Below, in pieces: positions 50,601 through 61,366 of a stretch of 64,000 bases of DNA. The position numbers and the translations under genes were made by a program. The stretch is from Onchocerca volvulus (Eukaryota; Nematoda; Chromadorea; Rhabditida; Onchocercidae). Below the pieces are notes generated by a model that was given only the letters and a program-made list of their open reading frames with translations, had not been told where the DNA came from and made no database searches. The stretch is from contig HG738138.1 in NCBI GenBank assembly GCA_000499405.2, positions 22,144,824 to 22,208,823 on the forward strand. Reading direction: 5' to 3'. Numbering within the stretch: the first letter of the stretch is position 1; every line of letters starts with the position of its first letter.

Positions 50601-53600
50601 ATTGCCGGTGCAGTGCTTCAAGACGGCAACAGCTGAATCGTTCAGCGGATCCTTATTTTTCTCCAAAAAGTTGTTGGCGTTGTATCGCACCTATATATGT
50701 ATATTTTTTTTTTTTTGTGTGAAATAAAATTTAGAATTGTTTAGAATAGAGAGAGACTGTGGATTGATTGAAAATTATCGAATTAATTTAAAAAATTTTC
50801 TATATCTAAAGATTTTTGTTATTGATCGACTGATTCTAATAAAGTCAAAAATCGCGGGAAATATAAAATTTCAAATTGTGAAAGAAAATCAGTAATTCTT
50901 CTCTTTTTTTTTCTCATTTTCAATATCCCATTTGATTTTGAAACAATTCCATTCATCATTTTTTGTCATTCTTCAGATTTTGTCTCGTTACGACAAACTT
51001 CACAATTCTTTGCCAAAACTTTTTGTTGAATTTGAAAACGAAATAAGTAAATTTTCGGAAACATACGGTGCCAGCATAATGAATAACAGCAAAATGAGCT
51101 TCAGCTTGTTTTCCTTTCGGCGGTCGCGGTTTTTGATAATTGGGATGTTTACCGAGATGCTGATCGTTTAGCTTTTGCACGAATGTCATATCAGTTGCCT
51201 TTGGCACGATACACTCTTCATCCAACATCGAAATAATACCCAAAGGCTAAAAAATTTAATAGATTTAGAAATTCAACAGGGGAAATTATTTTCCGTTCTA
51301 ATTATTTGATTCACTGTGAAATTTTCTTGAATAAAGAATTTCGGATGTTTCTGTTCTATTAAGTTTTAGCCCAAGAAACAAAACCCGAATGTATTACTTT
51401 TTCAATCAGTTCGATACAGGCTTGCAAATCGAGACCGAAATCAATGAAAGTCCATGCGATGTTTTCACGTTTATATTCTTCTTGCTCAAGAACGAACATG
51501 TGGTGATTGAAGAATTGTTGTAATCGTTCATTTACGAAATTAATCCATAATTGCTCGAATGAATTAAGCTGCAAATTTCGAAAATTTTCAGCTGATGCTA
51601 CTACTCTGCATTTACAATTCTTTGAAATTCACTTCGTTAGCTTGAAGCTTCTCAGCATTTGAAAGTTCCAGGATACATATTCATTATGCAATTTGTCAGC
51701 TTGTTTCGAACTAAATGCTTCTCAAGTATTTCAGAGGATTTAGGCAAATAAGAACCATTCCAAAAATTTAGAAATTTAAAATAACAAAAAAGAAAAGCGT
51801 ACATCGAAAATCTCAAAACCAGCAATATCCAAGACACCAATAAAATATTTTCGACTTTCTTTATTTTGATCAAGTGTTTTATTACATCTGTCGATGATCC
51901 ATCTGAACATACGCGAATAGATAGCCTTACCAAGACCATCTACAGCCCAATGCACCTGAGAATTTCTCACTTCAATTATCACTAAAGTTATGTTCATTCT
52001 TATGTATTAATGGGCACAATATCTGCTTCTTGAAAATTTTGAAAGTAAATTGATTCAACTGAAAATGCAGATAATAAAAGTTCTTTTTTGAATGAAATGT
52101 ATTGATCTTATTCTTCATTTATAAAATGTACCTGATCTAAGTTTTGACCCTTATTAACCCATTCTGAACCGACACGAACACGTGGCTTTGTTAAGGCTTT
52201 TAGGAATTCTTCGTGATCAACACCAAAACAAAAACCAGCATTTTTAGCATCTAAAAACTTGGTGGTAGTTAAATTTTTGATTCTTTTAAACTGAATATTT
52301 GAATTTCAAATGTTTTAAATCCTTAATTAATACTTTGCGGAGACTGCAACACTCATTAGAATTGCTAGATCGGAATGAGAGAAATGGAAAAAATCCCCAA
52401 CCTTCTTCGCCATCTGGTTCGGCTTGCTCTTCGCGTGGTCGTTGTTTGAATTTCATTTCACCCATGTGCATGATACCAGCCACATTGCTATACAGATCGT
52501 GTGTTTCATGATCCTCGAAGCCCATAATATCAAATGCTTCCTGAAAACATCAGAATAGAATCATGGAACTTAAACTTTTAATTATATTCAGTTTGATTAA
52601 CTTAGGTAGAATAACTGGTTACCTGCGTGAGTTGCATTTCCTCCTTATCATTTACACCTTCGATGGTTAGCTCTGCTTGGGAACAGAAATGATAATACTT
52701 GATATCATTAGTTAAATGTAGTTCTTCTGCAAATCAACTGATTATTTTATTATCATTTTCAAAAGAGCAGAAAGTTGTAATTCTTGCTTTTCTCTCCAAA
52801 TATTCAATTTTTGTGGACTAAATAAAGATACTTCAAATACTAGCCTCTTATTTTCGGATGAAAGCCAGACATAAGTTGATAATAAATATGATAACTACGT
52901 TCACCAGGAGCTTGTCGTACAACACGTGATTTTTCAAAAAGATCTGAAAAAATTTCAAGAAAAATCTCCAAAATTCTTCGATAAATTGATAGAAATATCA
53001 AAGATAATTAATTAGTACAAAAGGATTGTATTAACATTAATTTATTCAAAGACTCAAAAGTTAAATGGAAAATTATTTAGTCAAAAATCTTAAATTTCAA
53101 TAAATTTACGAAATAGAGGGAAAAACTAACAATGCTCAATATCGCCACCAGCGAGTTTCCCATCTTTGCTAAAATGAGTTCTGATAAATTTGCCAAATCG
53201 TGAAGAATTGTTATTTCGAACCGTTTTTGCATTACCTGTAATAATTCAAAAATTACATCAGTTCATCTTGCTCCTTACTTATTTCAATCTATCATAACCA
53301 TTCCTGTACAATATGGTGTACTCAAATAAAAGTTGTCTTAGCTTTTTTATAAGGAAGCTGTAAAATAATTAAATGAAGAAATTCTTAAAGCTATTTTTTC
53401 CGCCGAAATATAATTCAGGTATAAAGTGGAAAACTAAATTCTATAACTCTCTTTGCAAAAGTCAGAATATGAAAAAATTTGCTGTTAATCAAGTTATTGT
53501 TCGAAATTATAATTAAATTACTACAAATTCACAATGCAGTAAATTTTGAATTTATCAAGAAAGCTCTGAATTTTAAATTGCATTAATAGGAAGATGTGTA

Positions 53601-55259
53601 TAATTATTGCAGTTAACTTACCGAATGCTTCTAGTACTGGATTAGTTTGCACGATTTGTTCCTCCAGAGTTCCCTAAAATTCAAGTAAATATCATTTTTG
53701 AATGACGAAATGTTTAAGTTTGCATAGTAAACTTATCATTGGAATCTGATGTAATAACTTTTATGGAAATTTTCTAAACAATAGTATCGAACGAAAATGT
53801 TTTAGCTATTACGAAGTTTTTCCGGAAAATGTATATTTTTGCTGATTTAAGCAAGCACTTTCATTTCGGCCATCAATATGACCAAAAAAAAAAAAGAAAA
53901 AACGATTTCTAGAATTTTGGAATATAATATTGTCAGAACTATTTTCGAATTTAAGGACGATCAAATAAGGTGAATTAAAAGTTGCCAATTTATTTACAGC
54001 CTTTCTAGAAATCAATTAATTCTCGATCTTTTCAACAATTTAAAATTTTATTGAATTAAATTAAAGCATACTCCTTTCTTTCCTTCTTCCTTTTTCTGCT
54101 GCGTAGCACCAACAATAGCAAAGTAAGCAATGACTTTCTTCGTGTTCTCAGTTTTACCGGCGCCAGATTCACCAGTGATCAACATTGATTGATTCTCACG
54201 ATCTGGAATTAGATAAGAATCTGGCTATAGCTAATGATCTAGAATTAGATTAAAATATGGCTTTTTATTATGACATATTAATTACTAAACAATAGACGAT
54301 ATTCTAATACGAATTGCATCCTGATATCGTCATGATATTACAAAACAACCGGAATTGTACTGTAAAACTTTCATTGTCACTATATCTTGCTATCATGTTT
54401 TACTTTTACTTCTCGTAAAAATTAATTAATACTGTTTTAAATTAGTTTAACATTTAGCATTACTAAATCTATTTACATGAATAAAATCACAATTAATCAT
54501 ACCAACGAGAATATTTCGGTATGCTTCATCAGCTACGGCAAATAAATGCGGTGGCATTTCGTTTCGTCTTTTACCCATATAATGCTTGATAATGGATGGA
54601 CTGTAGATAGGCAAGCGCTTGTACGGATTAATTACCACACAAAAAAGGCCAGAGTATGTCTAAAACAGGTAATCATACTGAATAAATTGAACATCTGAGC
54701 ATATTTAACTTCTAACAAATAAAATTCCATCAATTCCAAAAAAAATTTTAATTTTTATAATTTTGCAAAGTCTGATTATCATGATTCAATATGAAAATAG
54801 CTTATCAAACTTACATAGATCATCATAGAGAAGTAACGCTCTTTTAGATTGTTCAGTACAGAAGCTTCATTCAAAAATGTTAAATTGGCCATATCTTCAG
54901 TTTTACTGAATTTAGGAGGATTCATTTCCTGAACTTCCTCCTTTTTCACTGTAACTTCATTACCCTTCACAGTAACCACCGTTATTTTATCGCTCGTTGA
55001 TGATTTTATTTCAGCAGCAATAAAACCTGTAAAATTTCAAGTTTATCAAGAATTGCTCTATTTTTATATTTTTATTGAAAAGATTCAATTTCTAGAGAAA
55101 TATTTCTCCAAATCTAAACTTACCATCTTCAGCATCTGGAATCCAGCAGTTCTTCTTGGAATCGAATGGCTTTGCAGCATTTTGCGTTTTCTCCTCTCGG
55201 CTTACCTCCAAGTATTTGTATCCTTCATCGTCCTCAAATTTGCCTAATTCAGCAGTCAT
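40417..55259 (-). CDS. myo-3: Muscle myosin heavy chain, class II (MHC A / MYO-3-like)
   Basis: Thirty-nine exons assemble without a phase conflict into 5883 nt, a 1960-aa protein, the normal length for nematode muscle myosins. The motor holds the P-loop GESGAGKT (179-186), switch [10 protein letters not shown] (237-245), switch II DIAGFE (461-466), the Lys/Gly-rich actin-binding loop 2 (GGRKKGK) and the reactive cysteines in [18 protein letters not shown] (703 and 713). The neck ends at about Pro847, followed by a continuous heptad-repeat rod, and a short non-helical tail ends in LAE. In the cell it would form thick filaments and drive ATP-powered contraction on actin. The N-terminal [20 protein letters not shown], the tail [14 protein letters not shown] and several rod segments recall C. 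elegans MYO-3 more than UNC-54, MYO-1 or MYO-2. The isoform is judged from memory, not alignment, and MYO-5/MYO-6 types are alternatives. Confidence 0.97.
40798..40869 (+). other. GC-rich exon-like block antisense to the last myosin intron
   Basis: On the plus strand a very strong acceptor (TTTATTTCTTTTCAG ending at 40797) is followed by a GC-rich open frame of 23 codons and a TAG at 40867-40869. It reads VTR and then [20 protein letters not shown], with RSMAG present twice. Its composition is far from that of the surrounding intron. It looks like the terminal exon of a plus-strand gene, but I found no partner exon. It lies wholly within the myosin intron 40618-41045. Confidence 0.35.
48729..55259 (-). 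other. Exon map of the myosin motor and neck (exons 1-17)
   Basis: Exons in transcript order: 55124-55259, 54815-55026, 54503-54659, 54072-54202, 53622-53673, 53131-53235, 52845-52943, 52623-52726, 52402-52540, 52132-52250, 51803-51955, 51398-51568, 51067-51246, 50528-50690, 49891-50037, 49352-49738, 48729-48928. All borders are GT/AG except the intron after exon 7, which begins GC. Exon 4 carries the P-loop, exon 6 switch I, exon 11 switch II, exon 16 the SH1/SH2 helices, and exon 17 the end of the neck with the head-tail proline. I saw no second copy of any motor exon, so no mutually exclusive splicing is suggested. Confidence 0.92.
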
Positions 55260-55273
55260 CCTTGCTCAAAAAT

Positions 55274-55284
55274 GCTGAAACAAA
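55274..55284 (-). promoter_or_regulatory. 3' splice (probable trans-splice) acceptor before the myosin ATG
   Basis: On the minus strand TTTGTTTCAG ends at 55275, leaving 15 nt of leader (CATTTTTGAGCAAGG) before the ATG at 55259. Nematode mRNAs often receive a spliced leader at such sites; a 5' UTR intron is the alternative. Confidence 0.6.
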
Positions 55285-56336
55285 TAAATCTCCGAATTCA
55301 TTACTTTTTATTTAAGCAAAATTGCGACATCCATATTTCCTATTGATATAAATCAAAAGACGCTTATCATCATTGCTATCTTGCATTAATCTTGCAGAGA
55401 TGTTTCTTCAAAAATCGAGCATATGCGATCGCGGTGTTAAGTAATTTCTAACTATACTTCATTCTCTGAGACACTCAATAATTATGGATGTTATAAATAA
55501 ACGCAAAAAAAATTATGTTATTTACGTTCTTGACATTATCAGTATTCTGGAAATTTGTCACATATCTAAAGATTCTTGATAAAATTCAATGAATTTTTCT
55601 ACTCGAATTTACGTCTAATTTTCAATTGCATCTATTATTCAGAGGAATTAATACTTGCCATTGAAGGGACAGCATCATAAGATGCATATGAAAGGATATG
55701 CTGTTCTCAGAAAAGCTGATTTCGCAAATCTTTTTAAGTCTTTCAACTTTTCATAAGCGTTTGAATTGTCTTTTTTTTAAATTAAACAATCCAGAATGTT
55801 CGTAGCCAACAATGCAAAGTAATCAGATCTTTTCCATCTTCAACTACATTGCATTTTTTTATGATAGAGATTTTCTGGTAAAAGATAATCATTATTAATT
55901 GCATAGTTAATTTAGGAAGTAAAGAAACAGTGACCTGCGGATACACTTGATTCTTTTTGCAAATTTCAGATAAAAAGTTGTGAAATTACCCTAAAATGAA
56001 TCTTCTAGTAATTAAACAATTTAACTAACTTCAATAGGCTTGTTGATTAATTAGATTGAAAAGATAATTCAATAAATTAGTAATTAGATTAAAAAATATT
56101 GGGTGAAGCAGGAAGAACTAGGATAAATTGAGTATTGAAATAACATTAAAATTGATATTGAAATGGCAAATATTCGAATATTTCAACAATTAGGAATAAC
56201 AAATACTTCAGTACAGTTCTATTTTTTTTCACTCTTTTTTCCTGATATTGACAGCAATTTCAAAGTGTAAAAAATAACAGGAAACTAAGACTTTTTTTTT
56301 ATTAAACTTGGAAGTATGATTTATGAAGAGAGCGCT
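55285..56336. other. Upstream region of the myosin gene
   Basis: This holds the presumed myosin promoter. No TATA box or muscle-type element is clear by eye, and no exon is seen. Confidence 0.4.
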
Positions 56337-56537
56337 CTATGAACAGATTATTTCTCTTTGAAGATCCTCAATTACACAATTCTGATTAGGAGAGAAGCAT
56401 TCCTGAGCAACTGTTGTCGAAAAAATTGCTCGAAGGCATTGCAGGAACCATAAATTGTCTGTGAATTCATCTATCTTCTGCTCGCATCCACCAGAATATG
56501 GAAAGCATCCTGATTTGTTTATCATCCATCCATCGAG
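56337..56537 (-). CDS. Exon with a partial Kunitz-like pattern, secreted protein candidate
   Basis: A 201-nt minus-strand exon candidate begins after the acceptor ATCAGCAG and ends in TAG. It reads W..NKSGCFPYSGGCEQKI, then DEF, then LQCLRAIF. This matches the second half of a Kunitz (BPTI) domain, in which an aromatic residue, a Cys, Y-x-G-G-C, a Phe and a further Cys recur. The last Kunitz Cys (expected four residues after QC) is Ile here, so the domain may be decayed or the similarity superficial. A possible upstream exon at 56939-56988 (ADYFYFNPQFYRQIFE) has good splice borders and compatible phase, but does not supply the missing first half. Kunitz proteins are protease inhibitors or matrix components in nematodes. 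Confidence 0.4.
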   Translation of the reverse strand, partial: LDGWMINKSGCFPYSGGCEQKIDEFTDNLWFLQCLRAIFSTTVAQECFSPNQNCVIEDLQREIICS

Positions 56538-57479
56538 CTGCTGATCTGTTCATCCATCGACCATTCCATCTACCTGCCACTTTGATCTATCATCTTTCTA
56601 ACTACCTTTTCATCTGCCTACTTTTTCCTTTTTTTTTAAGAAGCAGAAAGATACGAACATTTATTACAACTTAGTCAAATGAAATCAGACTTATGAAGTC
56701 AAAAGAAAAACAAAGAGATTCGACGAATTTGTTTTCATTTTCTGTAGATGTTCTAATGAATATAAAATTTTTAAAATTATTTACTATGAAATGATTCGAT
56801 TTCAAATTATAAGATTTATTTCAAGAATTCAAAACGATCATTTTTGATTCTAGTTGAGACAATTTTGGGAGTTGAGTTATTGATCGAAATTTCGTTCAAT
56901 ACGAAGCATAAAATAATAATTGAGAAATACACTCTTACTTCAAATATTTGGCGATAAAATTGAGGATTGAAATAAAAATAGTCTGCGGCTGAAGAGAGAA
57001 TTCCGAACAAATTTATTAGTTGGAAATAAAAAATTTGAAAGAAAAAATTTGTAAACAAGAGGCTATTCTTTAACAGTTTAGCTGAACTAAATAATATTGT
57101 ATCTAAATAATTTTAATTCATCATGTTGCTACTTCAACTTTTGCAAAGGTTAGAATTTACGAACAGTTATTTTGAAATTCCAAGTTTTTGAAAATGTAAG
57201 CATTTATTTAAAATAAGAAACTAAAAAAAAGTATAAATCTTTACTATCATTTCAGTACAAATACAATGAAATCTGAGAATGCGAAAGATTTAACATTTTC
57301 CTCTACAGCAGATTTCACTTCTACCTATTACTTCCATCGCAATGTGTAAAAAAGGATGTCAGCAATATTCGCATTAAAATAATAAAATTTGAATTAATGC
57401 TTAAATAACAACACTCTCAATGAAATAGAGGAACCGATAAAAACGAGGGGAAAGCATATTTTTTTCAACAAAAATTTAC

Positions 57480-57550
57480 GAAAAAATCAAGTGGAAGATT
57501 ATATTATTTGCTTAACAAATAAGCGAATAATATATTCTCTTGATTTTTTC
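57480..57550. repeat. Imperfect 71-nt hairpin
   Basis: GAAAAAATCAAG at 57480 pairs with CTTGATTTTTTC ending at 57550, and TATATTATTTGCTTA with TAAGCGAATAATATA. There is one bulge of about 4 nt. It is intergenic. Confidence 0.75.
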
Positions 57551-57813
57551 AAATTTTTTTTCACTTGAACTATTATATATTTTATTTTGTACAAAAGCAC
57601 TGCAATCTTGAAATACCTTATGAGCTAAATGCATGGCAAATTGAATCTCAGTGAGTGATTTAAATCAATGTAATAGACTTTCGGGTTATCGATTTTTTTG
57701 CTAGACAAATAATTTTGATTCAATAAACAGCGAATAACTCTGACCGGTGCAGAAAGGAAATGAGTGAATATTTGTAGAGCAACCTAACAAGTTGGGCAAG
57801 AAGAAGATGATAT

Positions 57814-58007
57814 CTATGTACGTGTTGTATCTATTTGAAGCATTTCTGATAAGGATTCCACAGCAAATGGCTTCAAACTTTGTGTAATATAAGCTTTAGC
57901 AGTGATATAGACAGGAACAAACGGCTGTTTTGCAACACCAAAATGGACGATAGGTGGAGGAATGATGATCTGATCAGGATGGAAAGCTGCGGGCAGTTGA
58001 TCTGCTC
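57814..58007 (-). CDS. Terminal exon of an unrecognised minus-strand gene
   Basis: After the acceptor TTTGCTTTCAG the frame reads ADQLPAAFHPDQIIIPPPIV and continues to a TAG at 57814-57816, 63 residues in all. The composition (Pro, Ala, Val and mixed codons) is unlike random AT-rich frames, and the exon begins in phase 2 with the bases GA. Upstream exons were not identified; the frame 58017-58082 without an ATG is a weak candidate. No family is recognised. Confidence 0.4.
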
Positions 58008-61000
58008 CTGAAAGCAAATGTTGCGTTGGATTTCCTCCCTTGCATATATCAGAGGGATTCCGGAAGCTCTCAACACCGCCAATTTATTGGTGCAGAAAAC
58101 AGAGAGGATAAACTTGTGGGCGGATATTTAGCAGTAAGTTGCAAAAGATCGGTAAGTATTGTGAAGCTAAAGTGAAACGAGAAAATAATAGAGAAGGCAA
58201 AATGAAATCGGGAAAAATGTCGAGAATGAAGGCACTGCAGAGAAAGACTTTTCCAACTTCCTTCTCATCTTTTTTCCCTTTTCTCTTTTCATCAGCAGCC
58301 TTGATTTCTTGCTAACTCGAAGTTTTTTTGAATATTTTTCCAAGTATTCTATGGAGGTAGCAAGATGAAAAACAACTTGAATGCTAAGATTCTTAATATT
58401 ATTAGATAATCAACGAACGAACAGCATTGCTTTACAAATGAAAATTTTTCCCATTAGCTCACTTTTAAACTCGAGAAAAATGAATAAATGATAAATTGAA
58501 CATAGCAAACAAAAAAGATAATCATATTTTTTTGTTGCTATCATTTTCTTATCCCTGCAAATGAAACAATAATTGCAAGAAAAATTTGTTTCTTGCATTT
58601 ACAACTACTTATTACAACATCTCTGCTCATTAGTAAACATATCGTCAAGTTAGAAAATATTTCATTAAAAGTTACATTTTAAATTCTTCAAAAAGTCTCA
58701 TTATTCAAGAATTTTTATATGCAGTGGACAATAATTGGAATTTAAATGCAAAAAATTGCAGATATAACTTTCGGTCACATTGATCGCACACTATTACATT
58801 ACATTTAAAGGATGAAATTTTAAATTTCATTGGTGTATTTTAGCTAAAATACAGTTTAGTAAAATTAAGTTTACATTTAATTCAAATTATAGATTATGCA
58901 TACAGCCAATTGTAAATATATTTGATCAAAATTTGTGTTGCGTCGTAAGATATAATAAATTGTTTCCTTGTTTAGATGAATAATTGCTGATAAATTAAGT
59001 TCATTATCAAATTGTTATTACCAGAAGAAAAAATATGGATGCAATATTTTTAACTTTTATAGGTGAAAAAAAGAGCAGAAAAGTAATTTTTGCACAAAAC
59101 TCATAAATTATATTGAAATTATTCAAAAAAAAAAAGATTCATTTGTGAGCTTCAGAAGAGTTCTCGTTGTGTTTATTTATTTCTGAAAGAAGGAACAAAT
59201 ATATTTCCGAAGCTCATTTGTTCAATGAAAAGTAGCACAACTGTTTTTGCTGTAAGTAGTTATAGCTATTTAGATAATTGACCATCTAGAAAAAACCCAA
59301 AACTTTGTAATTATTACGCTGAAAAAAATCACTACTTTGATTTCCTTCCTTTCCCTATCAACTTATCATTAATTATTAAGCAAGATTTAGTGTATCAAAA
59401 AATAGTCTTTAGAAAAAGATTGTTTATCTCTTCTTTTGGAAAGAAATGTCTTTCAAAAAAAAAAAATTTTTTTTTCTTTAAGAAATTAAAGATCTGTCCT
59501 AAAATTGTCTTTAGAATCTTACACGAAATTATATGATGAAAAAATGTAATGCTTTCAAAGGAATTTCTTTTGAATTCAATTTATAAACAAGTAGCCATTA
59601 TGGTTATAATGGCGATAGGAAATTCACTAATGTTTTCAGAGCGACCGTATAAGTTGGCCTTTTTAAAGATCTGTTTACTTCGAAATTTTGACTGATTTTT
59701 TAGAGTACATGTTTAAAAATCTTGAAATATTTCAAGATATTTTGAAAACTAAGCATGTGATATGAAAATATTAGCACTATATTAACTAACGCTTCTTAAT
59801 CTTATTTCCTGTGTTGACGCATATACACAGTTATTGCCATAGCCAATTTTTGAATTTTGAACTTCTCGCCATCAACTTTCCTCTTTCTTTTTCTTTCAGT
59901 AAGCAAATAATTTTTGGATTCACTGTTTTAATTCAACAAATGAATTTAGATTTGCTATAATATTTTTTTTTTTAATATATATATATATATATAATTTATT
60001 TAGATTGCTGAATCAACAAGTGTTAAAAATATTTTATATAAATTTATACAACTATCATCGAAATCTGATATTTCAATTTCTAGAAACTGCACCTGTTTTC
60101 CATCTGCTTAAATAAAAATGCGGTAATAAAATATGCGGTGTATTCTTGAAAATAAAAATTAAAGAAAGCAATTCAAACAAAATAATTAGCTCCTTACTCA
60201 GGAGTCAATTACAGGGGCTAATTAATTAAATCTAATTGAAAAAACTAAAGTCTCAACCTATTTTGAGATGATTTATAAAAACGTAAAGTAATATTGTTAT
60301 CTAGTCACTTACTATTTTATTAAAATTGCTTTTTGTATTAAAACAATTGATCTCTTCATCTGCATAACAATCGTTTCCTTCTATTGCAATTATTAGACAC
60401 ATGCCTGTTTGAAAACAGTCAACTTATGCTCTATTTTCAGTTTCTCATTCTTCATTTTCAAAATCAACTGTTGAAAAGGAATAAGCAGAAAGGGACAGAA
60501 GCAGCCAGCGGATTTAAATCATTACATTTACTTAGTCTTTAAACTCTAGACACTTCTTCTTTATCAAATACGGACCTGCTTCTCCCGATCTCTCAACAGT
60601 ACCTGGATCTCCTTTCGATCTGCCAATCAAAATTCCCAATACAAGAAGCTTGTATGGCACTATTCTTCTTAGGTTCTTATGACATTACAATTTCGAGCAA
60701 TGAAGACTTTCGCAATATTATTTTTGGCGTTGAAAGCTTAAAAGAAACTCTCTAGATTTGGAGATTTGTTGAAAATGTTTTTCACGTGTAAACTGTTCTT
60801 CATTCTGTAAACTTCTGGAATCATTTTATGCTTTCAAAAACTAGCAGCATAAATGATCCTGAATTTAAGAAATCACTTGATTAATTAGTACTAATTTAAA
60901 TTGGAGAAATAATTTGGATAATGCTTTTTATATAAAAACCACAATAATTATAATGGCCACCATCCTCTGTATTGCTCTCAACAGTTCCGAGATATCAAAG

Positions 61001-61366
61001 TGTGTCACGCATAGTTATTTTAGATCATATTAAAGCTATCATTAACTTTTCTTGCAAGTATATTCATTGCCTTAGGAAACAAATGAATTATTCATAACAA
61101 ATATTTATTTTGTTTTTGTTGATTTCATAACATAGAATCTTCAAATTACCCTTAAAAAAAAAAAGAAAGATTATCGAACCATAATTTTCTTACTGCGATT
61201 TTCGCTCCCTCAGAATTTCTCATTTGATAAAAAAGGAATATAATAGAAAAAAATTATAATATTTTGCAGGAAATTTCAATACAAAATTCTGCATAATATG
61301 AAAGAACTAAAATCAACCTGAGGGGAAAAACTGTAAAAAAAGAAAAAATATTTTATCACATATCTC
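58008..61366. other. Intergenic, nothing firmly identified
   Basis: This may contain 5' exons of the gene ending at 57814, for example a Lys-rich minus-strand frame near 58230-58310. There is an AT dinucleotide run at about 59977-59994. The remainder is AT-rich without exons I can defend. Confidence 0.4.
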
